A stretch of 64,000 bases of DNA from Natronolimnobius sp. AArcel1 (lineage in GTDB: Archaea > Halobacteriota > Halobacteria > Halobacteriales > Natrialbaceae), in the NCBI RefSeq assembly GCF_011043775.1, contig NZ_JAAKXY010000007.1:62001-126000 (forward strand). Reading direction: 5' to 3'. Shown one piece after another: positions 19,519 through 28,969 of the stretch. Numbering within the stretch: position 1 is the stretch's first letter; each line of letters begins with the position of its first letter. The notes beneath the pieces are model-generated. The model had not been told where the DNA came from. It worked only from the letters and a program-made list of their open reading frames with translations, and did no database searches. The position numbers and the translations under genes were made by a program.

Positions 19519-20877
19519 ATGCGTGAATTGATTAACGACTACAGAGATATTGAGCGGCCTCGAAATGTCGGCCTTGTCAGCTTCTCTCATGGGATCAATG
19601 AATTTTATGGGCTTGTTATTCCACCGATCATTCCATTATTGGTGACTGATCTTGAGATTACGTATGCAGCGGCTGGGTTGCTGTTGACTGTCTTCTATGC
19701 TATGTATTCAATCTTTCAACTCCCTGCGGGGATGATCGCAGACCGAATCGGGAAGAAGCGACTTCTCGTATGGGGGCTGGTCGGAATGGCAATTGGCCTT
19801 TTCGTTGCTAGCACGGCCCAGAACTATGAGATGCTCTTGCTCGCGAAAGTCCTGATGGGGATCTCTGGAAGCACGTACCACCCTGCAGGGATGGCAATGA
19901 TCAGTGACAGCGAGTCATCGGAAACGGAGGGCAAAGCAATGGGGGTGTTTGGACTCGGTGGCCAGATTGGTGTCGCAAGTGCACCGATAATAATCGGTGG
20001 TATTGCAGCGATAGCTGATTGGCGAACGGCGTTATTAGCCGCAGCTGTAGTTGGTATCGTCTTTACCGTTGTTTTCCAGTTCCTGTACCGGACCCCGCCC
20101 ACGGTGGCGACCGACGGTGGAACTGGTACCGAGTCGAGTGAGCCTCATGACAATTCAACTGACAGAACTGATGATTTGGACGACAGCGATGGTGACTCAA
20201 ACTCAAATGTGCCCCACGAATCGGTACGGATAGATGAAGCTGGGAGCATAGCATTGCGACTTCAAACACAGTTCAAGCGTGCACTGCGGTTCGAACTCAC
20301 CGTTGGACTTGTTCTCGTCTCGCTTGTCACACTGCTCGTTTCACTCCAGATTCGGTCAATCCAGACGTTTGCAACTGGCTTTGTCGCAGACGGGATTGGT
20401 CAGACAACCTCAATGGCAAATGGCGTTTTCTTCGTGATGCTTGCAGCGAGTGCAGTCTCATCAATCTGGGTTGGCAGTTTAGCCGATCGATTCGACCGCG
20501 GGCGGCTGGGGGCTCTTGCAGCGATCACGACATCGTTACTCTTGCTTTCTACAATTCTTGTCGTCGCAGTTCAAGGAGCCTTAGTAGACTGGTTAGTGAC
20601 TGGAACGCTCATTGTTGTGTTCGGGTTGCTCGGTTTGGCGGTCTATGGCTGTACGCCGATCAAGAACGCACTGATTTCGGAATATGCGACGACTGAGGCT
20701 AGTGGGAGTATTTTCGGTGTTACACAAACGGCATCATCGGCAGGCAGTGCAGCAGGACCGGCGATATTCGGCTATATCGCCACTGAGTTTTCCATTGCTG
20801 TTGCGTTCCCTATGATTGCAGTTGTTGGCGGAATAATCGCTATTGGATTCTATTCGCTTTCCCATCAGACTGGCTGA
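19519..20877 (+). CDS. MFS transporter
   Basis: 452 residues, 12 helices. The signature ADRIGKKRLLVWGL is near residue 74 and ADRFDRGRLG is its second-half counterpart near 320. A long acidic Thr/Ser/Asp-rich cytoplasmic loop (about residues 195-235) splits the halves. It resembles the sugar/organic-acid and fosmidomycin-type efflux MFS groups. It is divergent from the PrpF gene and followed by an SDR-cupin pair with its own promoter. Confidence 0.87.
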   Translation: MRELINDYRDIERPRNVGLVSFSHGINEFYGLVIPPIIPLLVTDLEITYAAAGLLLTVFYAMYSIFQLPAGMIADRIGKKRLLVWGLVGMAIGLFVASTAQNYEMLLLAKVLMGISGSTYHPAGMAMISDSESSETEGKAMGVFGLGGQIGVASAPIIIGGIAAIADWRTALLAAAVVGIVFTVVFQFLYRTPPTVATDGGTGTESSEPHDNSTDRTDDLDDSDGDSNSNVPHESVRIDEAGSIALRLQTQFKRALRFELTVGLVLVSLVTLLVSLQIRSIQTFATGFVADGIGQTTSMANGVFFVMLAASAVSSIWVGSLADRFDRGRLGALAAITTSLLLLSTILVVAVQGALVDWLVTGTLIVVFGLLGLAVYGCTPIKNALISEYATTEASGSIFGVTQTASSAGSAAGPAIFGYIATEFSIAVAFPMIAVVGGIIAIGFYSLSHQTG

Positions 20878-20920
20878 GGGTAGTCAATCATATTGAATAG
20901 AGGTTACCGCAACGAAAATC

Positions 20921-20928
20921 TTTTTATC
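20921..20928 (+). promoter_or_regulatory. TATA box for the SDR-cupin operon
   Basis: TTTTTATC is centred about 28 nt before the ATG at 20953. It fixes the SDR start there rather than at the earlier in-frame codon at 20893. Confidence 0.55.
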
Positions 20929-20952
20929 TCTTTCGCGTTCCAGTACGAACGA

Positions 20953-21744
20953 ATGGATCTACAGATAAGTGATAACACGGCACTAGTAACAGCATCGTCG
21001 AGCGGTCTCGGGAAAGCCTCGGCAACGGCGCTGGCCCGCGAGGGTGCAAATGTCGTAATTAACGGTCGTAATGAGGATCGATTGGCTGAAACGAAAACAG
21101 AAATCGAACAGGTAGCGACGGGCGAAGTCGTTGCTGAACCGGGTGATCTAACGGACAAGGACGACATTCAGCGACTGATCAAAACTACTGTTGATGAGTT
21201 TGGCAGCCTTGATCACCTTGTTACCAGTGCCGGAGGTCCGCCATCTGGTCCCTTTTTGGAGACAGACGACCAAGACTGGTATCATGCTTATGACCTCCTT
21301 GTGATGAGTGTGGTTCGACTTGCACGTGAGGCGGAGCCTTATCTCAAGGAAGGCGGGGAGACGGGTACAATCGTTAATATTGCATCTAGAAGTGTCAAAG
21401 AGGCACTCGACTCGTTGGTACTCTCAAACTCGGTTCGGATGAGCGTCATCGGGCTCGAGAAAACTCTTTCAAAGGAATTTGCACCTGGTATTCGTGCAAA
21501 CGCGGTCCTGCCTGGTCCACACGAAACCTCGCGTATTCAGGATCTCGTTGAACAAGCTGTTGATAGAGGAGAATACGATTCCTATGAAGACGGTTTAGAT
21601 GATTGGGCTGGTAATCCACTTGAGCAAGTCGGAGATCCGATGGAATTGGGTAATACTGTTGCCTACCTTTCCTCACCAGTCTCTGGATTCATTAATGGAC
21701 AAAGCATTGTTATTGATGGCGGTTCCACGGGGGCAAATCTATGA
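20953..21744 (+). CDS. SDR-family oxidoreductase
   Basis: 263-residue short-chain dehydrogenase: cofactor motif TASSSGLGKASA (about residues 12-23), NGRNEDR after strand 2, SAGGPPSGPF near 87-96, and C-terminal FINGQSIVIDGGS. The catalytic tetrad is atypical: after IVNIASRSVKE there is no clear Tyr-x3-Lys (the sequence reads LSNSVRMSVIGLEK), as in the divergent group that includes 3-oxoacyl-ACP reductase-like proteins with altered sites. It overlaps the cupin gene by 4 bp (ATGA), so both are translated as a unit. Confidence 0.82.
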   Translation: MDLQISDNTALVTASSSGLGKASATALAREGANVVINGRNEDRLAETKTEIEQVATGEVVAEPGDLTDKDDIQRLIKTTVDEFGSLDHLVTSAGGPPSGPFLETDDQDWYHAYDLLVMSVVRLAREAEPYLKEGGETGTIVNIASRSVKEALDSLVLSNSVRMSVIGLEKTLSKEFAPGIRANAVLPGPHETSRIQDLVEQAVDRGEYDSYEDGLDDWAGNPLEQVGDPMELGNTVAYLSSPVSGFINGQSIVIDGGSTGANL

Positions 21745-22091
21745 AACCTGTAGACTTTGATGAAGCAGAGACCTACGAACCGGATGAAGGTTGGCAACGC
21801 CGTTCACTGGCTGGTAGCGACCGGTTCAGTTTCGAATGGTTTGAGAAACCTCCGGGACACAGCTCTCCGATGCACCATCATGAGAACGAACAGGTGTGTC
21901 TCTGTCTTGAGGGCGAATTGACCGTTACAAATGAGGATGGTGAGTCAGTTGTACTCGAGAAATATGACTCTGTTTGGCTTGGTCCGGATGAACCCCATAA
22001 AGTCGAAAACACTGGAGATGAACTTGCCGCTGGGCTTGATGTCTTTGCACCTGGGCGTTCATTCGACTTTTGGACTGATCGTGAAGAGTAG
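21741..22091 (+). CDS. single-domain cupin protein
   Basis: 116-residue cupin. Motif 1 is HHHENEQVCLCLEGELTV (about residues 38-55) and motif 2 is GPDEPHKVENTGDE (about 80-93), supplying the usual His/Glu metal ligands. It is the second gene of an operon with the SDR protein. Probably a small-molecule-binding or isomerising partner of that dehydrogenase. Confidence 0.8.
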   Translation: MKPVDFDEAETYEPDEGWQRRSLAGSDRFSFEWFEKPPGHSSPMHHHENEQVCLCLEGELTVTNEDGESVVLEKYDSVWLGPDEPHKVENTGDELAAGLDVFAPGRSFDFWTDREE

Positions 22092-22149
22092 GAGGTAGTC
22101 AATAGAGCCGAACAGTAGTTTTACTAGCTCAAAGCTACCAATACAATAG

Positions 22150-23328
22150 GTGAACAATCAAATCCACTGCTACAGCTGTGGTAATCACTACGAGCTTGCA
22201 GAACGTACGCATTGTACGTGTGGTGAGACCCTTTGGCTTGACATTGACAGTAGCGGATTCGAGTGGCCTTCTGGTGGCATCGATAACATTTGGAGATACG
22301 CAGATGTTCTCCCAACTATTGATCACATTGGAGTAAACCCTGGTGGAACACCACTTGTCCGTTCAAAACAGGTTGATGAATTTGCTGGGTGTTGCCTTTC
22401 TCTCAAGGTAGAGGGCTGCAACCCCACTGGCAGCTTTAAAGACCGGGGTAGTGCAATCGGTGTGGGTTACGCAGCGAGTGCCGGCTACGATTGGGTTGGT
22501 ACTGTTTCACATGGGAACATGGCATTGAGTACAAGCGCCTATGCCGCTGCAGCGGATCTCAACTGTGCCGTCTTTGTGCCTGCGGAAACACCACCCGAAC
22601 GCCTCGAGTTAATTTCGCGCCACGATCCGAATATCTATCGTGTGGAAGGAGACTATAGTCGGTTGTATACCGACACCCTTTCACTCGAGACAAACATTTG
22701 CTTTGTTAATTCTGACACACCATTGCGCGTTGCTGGGCAGAAGACAACCGCTTACGAAATTCTCGAGTCGTTCGCTCCCTCCGTTCCTGATGCAATTGTT
22801 CTCCCGACAAGCAGCGGTGGACATGTTAGCGGCGTCTGGAAGGCATTGTGTGAACTCGAGGATGCAGATGTTATCGATGAGGTCCCCCAAATATACGTCG
22901 CGCAGGCGGCTTCTTGTGACCCAATTGTATCTGCATATCGCAAGACGCAGGAAACAGTTACTGCTATTGATCCTGATGAGACAATTGCGGTCTCGATCGC
23001 CAACAGCAACCCCCCGAGTGGGACACGAGCACTCACAGCGGTTCGGGATACCAATGGGGGAGCCGTTGCAGTAACTGACGACGAAACCCGAACAGCAATG
23101 GACAAACTGGCAACGGTGACCGGAATCTCCGTTGAGCCTTCAAGCGCTGTCGCCGTAGCCGGTATCCGGAAATTGAGTCGTGAGGGTATTTTTGCATCCG
23201 ATGACGAGGTTGCAGCGATTCTCACTGGAACAGGATACACAGAACGGTTCGATTCCGGTAGGGACGTTGAATCTGATTTAATTGATGTTAGCACTCTCGA
23301 ATCAAAACTTGAGCAGATTACGAAGTAA
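22150..23328 (+). CDS. threonine-synthase-like PLP enzyme with zinc-ribbon N-terminus
   Basis: 392-residue fold-type II PLP enzyme starting with GTG. An N-terminal zinc ribbon (CYSCG...CTCGE, residues about 7-25) precedes the catalytic domain. The PLP lysine lies in NPTGSFKDRGS (about residue 97), an asparagine/serine loop follows at VSHGNMALS, and the phosphate-binding glycines at PTSSGGHVSG. This matches archaeal threonine synthase and its relatives (threonine dehydratase, diaminopropionate-type lyases). It lies in a catabolic cluster and without other threonine genes, so a side role as a beta-eliminating or replacing enzyme is plausible. Confidence 0.8.
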   Translation: MNNQIHCYSCGNHYELAERTHCTCGETLWLDIDSSGFEWPSGGIDNIWRYADVLPTIDHIGVNPGGTPLVRSKQVDEFAGCCLSLKVEGCNPTGSFKDRGSAIGVGYAASAGYDWVGTVSHGNMALSTSAYAAAADLNCAVFVPAETPPERLELISRHDPNIYRVEGDYSRLYTDTLSLETNICFVNSDTPLRVAGQKTTAYEILESFAPSVPDAIVLPTSSGGHVSGVWKALCELEDADVIDEVPQIYVAQAASCDPIVSAYRKTQETVTAIDPDETIAVSIANSNPPSGTRALTAVRDTNGGAVAVTDDETRTAMDKLATVTGISVEPSSAVAVAGIRKLSREGIFASDDEVAAILTGTGYTERFDSGRDVESDLIDVSTLESKLEQITK

Positions 23329-23591
23329 AATTCAGCCAGTTACTGCCATCATCTCTATGTCCTTGTTCTCGGAGGTTAAGACATACAGGTGACGTCCTCC
23401 ACACGGCTGAAACCATGTATTTCGCCCGTACGATCTGTAATTGCCATTTCCTCAACGAAATGAACAAATAGGATTAATTTTGCCGAAACCTGTACCGGTA
23501 TCCGACTCCAATACAAATCTAAATCCGAAATTCAAACCTGCGCCCACACTTGCACGTAAGTCCGGGTTCAAACCGTGACTCAAAACATCTT

Positions 23592-26500
23592 ATGACAAAC
23601 ACACCCCGCATACACGACGGTCCAGCAGACGATTCGAACGCCAATTATGACTACCGAAGTGACGATATAGAGTATCCAGCACTTGTTGCTGAACTCGAAC
23701 GTCGTGTTACTGGCGAGGTTCGATTTGATTCGTACTCACGACAGTTGTACGCTACCGACGCAAGCATCTACAAGGTCACTCCAATTGGTATTGTCTTCCC
23801 AAAAACAACTGCTGATGTTGCCCGTGTCATCGATTACTGTTCTGATGAGGGAATTCCCGTCCTTCCACGGGGCGGTGGAACCAGTCTTGCAGGACAGACA
23901 ATCAATGAGGCTGTTGTTCTTGATTTCACGAAGTATATGGACGACGTCATTAATGTTGATCCTGATAAACAAGTAGCGACTGCCCAGGCTGGCGTCTATC
24001 TTGGGGCACTTAACGAAGACCTCGAACATCACGGTTTGAAATTTGCACCTGATCCTTCTTGGGGTGATAAGAGCGCCCTTGGTGGGGCAATTGGCAACAA
24101 CTCTACAGGATCTCATTCATTGCAGTATGGGAAGACAGATGCTTATATTGAGGAAGTTGAGGCTGTCCTTGCGGATGGCACCGTCACGACATTCGGCGAG
24201 GTTTCGGTTGCTGATTTACCCAATTTAGCTGACGGTGATGATCTTGAATCGACCATCTATGAGGAGGTTGAACGTATTATCAAAGAGAAAGGTGATTTAG
24301 TCGAAGAGGTATATCCTGATCTCAAACGGAGTGTCTCTGGTTATAATCTTGACTGGCTGATTGAGGACGCTCGCGGAGCTGTTCGCGGTATCGGCGAGCC
24401 AGATTCAAAAGGTGGCACGGTCAATATTGCGAAATTGCTTTGTGGAAGCGAAGGGACACTTGCAGTCGTTACTGAAGCAACAATCTCTCTCGAGCCAATT
24501 CCAGAGGAAAAGAGTATGGCACTGCTGGCTTACGATACAGTGCTTGATGCAATGGATGATGTCAAGCCAATCACCGAACATAATCCCGCTGCAGTCGAGG
24601 TTTTAGACGATGTTTTAATTGATCTTGCACGACAGACGCCTGAGTTCACGTCAGTTACGGAAATGCTCCCTGACGGAACAAATGCTGTTCTGATTGTCGA
24701 ATTCTACGCTGATGATGTTGAGAGTGGCAAACAGAAGGTCGCTAACCTGCTTGCTGATCGTTGTCCAAGTATTACCCCAGAACGTGAGGCTACCAATGAG
24801 GAGAATCGGGTAGTGACTGAAGCAGGCATACTGGCGTTTGATGCACTTGAAGCCTACAGTGCTGAAAGCCGGGCAAAGATTTGGAAGCTTCGGAAATCTG
24901 GTCTTCCGATCTTACTCTCACGGACCACTGATGAGAAACACATTGCCTTCCTTGAAGATACGGGGATTCCACCAGAGAACCTCCGTGACTTTGTAGCTGA
25001 TTTCCAGGAGGTGCTCGAGGATCACGATACCTACGCTAGTTTTTACGCTCATGCTGGACCTGGAGTCTTACATATTCGCCCGTTGGTGAACACAAAGACA
25101 CAAGCGGGACTTGATGCAATGGAATCGATCACCGACAACGTAACCGATCTTGTGGTAGAGTATGAGGGTTCCATCTCCGGCGAACATGGTGATGGTCGTG
25201 CACGCACCCAGTGGAATCAAAAGTTATACGGAGATGAACTGTGGGAGACCTTTCAGAAACTTAAGACTGCCTTTGATCCAGACTGGCTTCTCAACCCTGG
25301 CCAAGTAGTATTCCGTGAGGATAACCCAACCAATATGAAAGAAAACCATCGGTTTGGTCCCGACTACACCTTTGATGCGGAATTTGAACCTGTTCTTGAG
25401 TGGCCCAATGAGAATGGATTTCAAGGAATGGTCGAACTTTGTCACGGGTGCGGCGGGTGCCGAGGTGAGCAGTCGACGACTGGTGGTGTGATGTGTCCAA
25501 CGTTCCGTGCTGAAGATGAGGAAATCCTCTCAACACGGGGACGTGCAAATGCATTACGACAAGCAATGAGCGGCGACCTTGATCCCGAAGAGCAATTTAG
25601 TGATGAGTTTGTTGAAGAGGTATTAGATCTTTGTATTGGTTGTAAGGGATGCAAGCACGACTGCCCAAGTGGGGTCGATATGGCAAAGATGAAAGCTGAG
25701 CTCACCCATGAACATCACAAGCGACATGGGACCTCTCTTCGAGACCGGTTGTTTGCGAACTTTGCAACAATTGCAAAGCTAGGATCAGCGACTGCACCCG
25801 TCTCTAATTGGTTTGCAACTCTGCCTAAAAGTGGGCTATTAGCAGAGAAGCTTTTGGGAATTTCGAAAAAACGAGATATCCCAACTTTCCAGCGCAACAC
25901 CTTTGCAAAGCGAGTAGCAAATCATCAACCTGCGGTTCCTGTCCATGAGACGGACTACAAGGTTGTTCTGCTACCAGACATCTATACCAATCACGAGTAT
26001 CCTGAGGCTGGAGAAGCGGCGCTCAAAGTGTTGGAGGCCGCTGGCATACACGTTGAGATTGCCCAACCCCAAGATGTAGGCCGTCCGGCGTATTCGAAGG
26101 GGATGGTCAACAAGGCTGCCGAGAATGCAAACGATACAATCCAAGCATTGCTTCCATACGTTGAAGACAACTACGACGTGGTGCTGATCGAACCCTCTGA
26201 CGCTGTCATGGTGCAGTCGGACTACCTTGACCTTTTCAACCACGATGAGGTCAAGATGGTTGCGGAAAACGCCTACGGTATCTGTGAGTATCTAGATCGG
26301 TTCGATCTCGACCGTGAACTCGAGTTCGTCACGCCCGACGATCATCTTACATACCATGGTCATTGCCACCAGAAAGCCCACGCAAAAGATCATCACGCGG
26401 TCGGAATTCTCCGTCGAGTTGGCTACGCCGTTGATCCGCTGGATTCAACCTGTTGTGGAATGGCTGGCTCGTTCGGTTACGAGGCCGAACACTATTCCAT

Positions 26501-26681
26501 GAGCAAGGCGATCGGCGACGTGTTATACGATCAGGTTGACGAAAGCGATGGCAATCGCGTCGTCGCACCCGGAGCCTCTTGCCGTACGCAACTTGCTGAC
26601 TGCCCCGACACAACCGAGGAACCACCGACGCCGATCGAAGTTGTCGCCGAGGTACTCAAGGACAATAGTAGCGTCAGATAG
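23592..26681 (+). CDS. FAD/4Fe-4S D-lactate dehydrogenase-like (GlcD-GlpC fusion)
   Basis: 1029-residue fusion that oxidises a 2-hydroxy acid (D-lactate, glycolate or D-2-hydroxyglutarate type) and passes electrons on. In order: FAD-binding_4 domain (about residues 60-245, with PRGGGTSLAGQ), FAD-oxidase C domain (to about 560), two 4Fe-4S clusters (CHGCGGCRG near 617; CIGCKGCKHDCP near 680) and a cysteine-rich CCG domain (YHGHCHQKAH near 922; CCGMAGSFG near 951). The ATG at 23592 is preferred to an upstream TTG. The fusion is common in haloarchaea. It likely supplies the oxidative step in this region. Confidence 0.9.
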   Translation: MTNTPRIHDGPADDSNANYDYRSDDIEYPALVAELERRVTGEVRFDSYSRQLYATDASIYKVTPIGIVFPKTTADVARVIDYCSDEGIPVLPRGGGTSLAGQTINEAVVLDFTKYMDDVINVDPDKQVATAQAGVYLGALNEDLEHHGLKFAPDPSWGDKSALGGAIGNNSTGSHSLQYGKTDAYIEEVEAVLADGTVTTFGEVSVADLPNLADGDDLESTIYEEVERIIKEKGDLVEEVYPDLKRSVSGYNLDWLIEDARGAVRGIGEPDSKGGTVNIAKLLCGSEGTLAVVTEATISLEPIPEEKSMALLAYDTVLDAMDDVKPITEHNPAAVEVLDDVLIDLARQTPEFTSVTEMLPDGTNAVLIVEFYADDVESGKQKVANLLADRCPSITPEREATNEENRVVTEAGILAFDALEAYSAESRAKIWKLRKSGLPILLSRTTDEKHIAFLEDTGIPPENLRDFVADFQEVLEDHDTYASFYAHAGPGVLHIRPLVNTKTQAGLDAMESITDNVTDLVVEYEGSISGEHGDGRARTQWNQKLYGDELWETFQKLKTAFDPDWLLNPGQVVFREDNPTNMKENHRFGPDYTFDAEFEPVLEWPNENGFQGMVELCHGCGGCRGEQSTTGGVMCPTFRAEDEEILSTRGRANALRQAMSGDLDPEEQFSDEFVEEVLDLCIGCKGCKHDCPSGVDMAKMKAELTHEHHKRHGTSLRDRLFANFATIAKLGSATAPVSNWFATLPKSGLLAEKLLGISKKRDIPTFQRNTFAKRVANHQPAVPVHETDYKVVLLPDIYTNHEYPEAGEAALKVLEAAGIHVEIAQPQDVGRPAYSKGMVNKAAENANDTIQALLPYVEDNYDVVLIEPSDAVMVQSDYLDLFNHDEVKMVAENAYGICEYLDRFDLDRELEFVTPDDHLTYHGHCHQKAHAKDHHAVGILRRVGYAVDPLDSTCCGMAGSFGYEAEHYSMSKAIGDVLYDQVDESDGNRVVAPGASCRTQLADCPDTTEEPPTPIEVVAEVLKDNSSVR

Positions 26682-26711
26682 CTCCCAGACCAGGGATCTG
26701 CAGACGGCGTT

Positions 26712-28706
26712 TCAGATATTCATGATCTGGCCATGGTTATCGTCGATTGCGCCTGCATCCTCGGGGAGCAAGGCAACGACGAGGAAGTCAGTGTACTCTC
26801 GGAAGTACTCGACCAGATCTGCGATCCGATCCGAGTCGACTGCCTCGAGCGAGTCAAGCAGCATGAACGGCACTTCCTCGTACACTTCGTGGACGAGATA
26901 GCCCGCAAGCGCGAAGATCAGGCCGGTCACTTCGCGTTCACTCTCACTCAAGTGGTCGATCGTATCCTCGTACGTGCTACCATCAGCCGTGCTGCGGACG
27001 ATGTGCAGATCGAACGTCGTTCGTTCAACCTTTCGTCGCCCCTCACGGACCGTCTGTCCGAGGCGCTCGATCCAGATCCGCTCGATGTTTTCGTACTCGA
27101 GGACCTCGAGAACGGCGTCCATGTGCTCGTTGAACGACTCGACGGCCTCGCGCTCGATCCGGTCGATCCGGGTGCGCAGTTCCTCGAGTTCGTCACGAAT
27201 CTCTTCGCGACGGGATTCGAGGTCAGCCTGTTCTTTGAGTGCAGCCTCGATATCTTCGATTTCCTCGGTCGTCGTCTCGAGGTCGCGCTCTAAGCGTCCA
27301 AGCGAAAACTCGAGTTCGTTGGCGCGGCGATTGAGATCGAGCAGGCTCTCTTCGTCATCGTCGTCCTCTGCGTCCGGTTCAGCCTCGGCTTCGAGTTCCG
27401 CGGCTTCGTCCTCGAGGGTATCGATCTCCGCTTCGAGGTCCTCACGGTCGCCCGTCAACTCCTCGAGACGGGACTCGCGGCGCTCGATTTCGCCTGTGAT
27501 ATCGGCCAGTCGGTCCTCGAGGCGTTCGTGCTGGCGTTTGGTCTGATCGATCTCGCGGCGTTCGGTCCGCAGTGATTCGATGCGGTCGTCGAGGTCATCA
27601 CGTTCGCTCAGTTTCTCCTCTTGGAGCGAGCGCAGTCGATCGATCGTCTCCTCGATTTCGGTTCGCTGGACCTCGCTGCCACAGGTCCAACACTGGACGG
27701 TCTCCTCATCGGCGAGCAACTGATCCGTGACCGCTCCGTCGGCGCTCGAGTCGGCTTCTTCGCCGGCGAGCAGGGCTCTGATCTCGGGATGGGAGCCCTC
27801 GAGCATCTCTTCGTTGAACTGGACGATGCTTTGGAGTTGGCTGACGACGCTGTCGATCGACTGCGAGCGCTGCTGGAGGCTATCGATTTCGTCGTCAACG
27901 GCTTCTCGGTTCAGTGAGTCCGTCTCCGGCAGCTCATCGCGTTCTTCTTCGAGTTCCTCGCGTTCGTTTCGAAGCGCAGCCAGACTCTCGCGTTCGGTCT
28001 CGAGGTCGAAGCGAACGTCCTCGAGTTCAGAGCGCTGTTCGCGTAGTTCGGTGAGCTTTTCCTCGAGTTCAGCAGAGGCATCGTCGCCATCTTGCTCGCT
28101 GGCTTCTGCTTCGGCTTCCTCGATTGCCGTTTTGACCTCCTCGAGTTCGTCGCGTTTGTCCTCGATCTGATCTTTGATGTTGGTGCGCTGGCGCTCGAGT
28201 TCGGGGAGGTCGCCTTTGAGCGACTCGAGCCGGTCAAGTTCGTCTGCCAGTTGATCCTTCTCTGCTGTGAGCCGAGAAATCTCGGCCTCGATTTCGTCGG
28301 TGTCAACCGGCCGAAGGATGATTTCACGGAGATCAGCACCGGTCGTCACCGCCCGGCGGGCGGGATTCGACTCGAGCAAAAACGCGAACAGTTCAGCGAG
28401 TTCCGGATCCTCGAGATAGGGGTCGCCCTCGGTGACAATGGAGTTGCCGGCACGCCGAAGCGTGCGTGTGTAGGTCTCATTGTCGAGTTTGAGTTCGACT
28501 TCGCCCTCATCGGCATCTGCCTTGAGCGAGGCAGATTCGCCGCCAAGACCGGCCATAAACGCCTGTAGAAGAGACGTTCGGTTCGTCGCATTCCGACCAG
28601 CGAGAACGGTGATCCCGTCGTCGAGTTCGACTGTCGTTTCATCGATCCCGCCGATATTACGGGCCCGTAAGTTCATACCTTGGGCCACAGATTTTTGGGT
28701 AGCCAT
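26712..28706 (-). CDS. archaea-specific SMC-related protein
   Basis: 664-residue Rad50/SMC-like ATPase: globular head, long heptad coiled coil (about residues 130-580), a zinc-hook-like CWTCG near residue 338, and a returning arm with the ABC signature-like LSESEREVTGL and Walker B FMLLDSLEAVDSD. The P-loop is degenerate: GRNATNRTSLLQA lacks the Gly-Lys pair of a Walker A motif. Family members in haloarchaea share this, so it may bind but not hydrolyse ATP in the usual way, or act as a structural partner. It is strongly G/C-rich and probably chromosomal core DNA beside the accessory region. Confidence 0.83.
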   Translation of the reverse strand: MATQKSVAQGMNLRARNIGGIDETTVELDDGITVLAGRNATNRTSLLQAFMAGLGGESASLKADADEGEVELKLDNETYTRTLRRAGNSIVTEGDPYLEDPELAELFAFLLESNPARRAVTTGADLREIILRPVDTDEIEAEISRLTAEKDQLADELDRLESLKGDLPELERQRTNIKDQIEDKRDELEEVKTAIEEAEAEASEQDGDDASAELEEKLTELREQRSELEDVRFDLETERESLAALRNEREELEEERDELPETDSLNREAVDDEIDSLQQRSQSIDSVVSQLQSIVQFNEEMLEGSHPEIRALLAGEEADSSADGAVTDQLLADEETVQCWTCGSEVQRTEIEETIDRLRSLQEEKLSERDDLDDRIESLRTERREIDQTKRQHERLEDRLADITGEIERRESRLEELTGDREDLEAEIDTLEDEAAELEAEAEPDAEDDDDEESLLDLNRRANELEFSLGRLERDLETTTEEIEDIEAALKEQADLESRREEIRDELEELRTRIDRIEREAVESFNEHMDAVLEVLEYENIERIWIERLGQTVREGRRKVERTTFDLHIVRSTADGSTYEDTIDHLSESEREVTGLIFALAGYLVHEVYEEVPFMLLDSLEAVDSDRIADLVEYFREYTDFLVVALLPEDAGAIDDNHGQIMNI

Positions 28707-28969
28707 TATACTATTGAGTCCTTTTTGTGTATTAAAATTTGGTACTAAAAAGGAGGGGGGTCTAGGTAAGGATTAGAGAATGAGCCATAGCGTTTTCTTG
28801 ATGAGCACTGTTGGCTGTACGCCTTTGTCGATCTATTCGATGCAGGACTTGAACTGACGATAACAAAGATTCTCGCTCATTCGTTTCTAACTGAACTCTC
28901 CAAAAATAACACGTCGATGGCGACGTATCTCCCGTCGATAGATCGCACTCGTTACAAAATGCATTCTTC

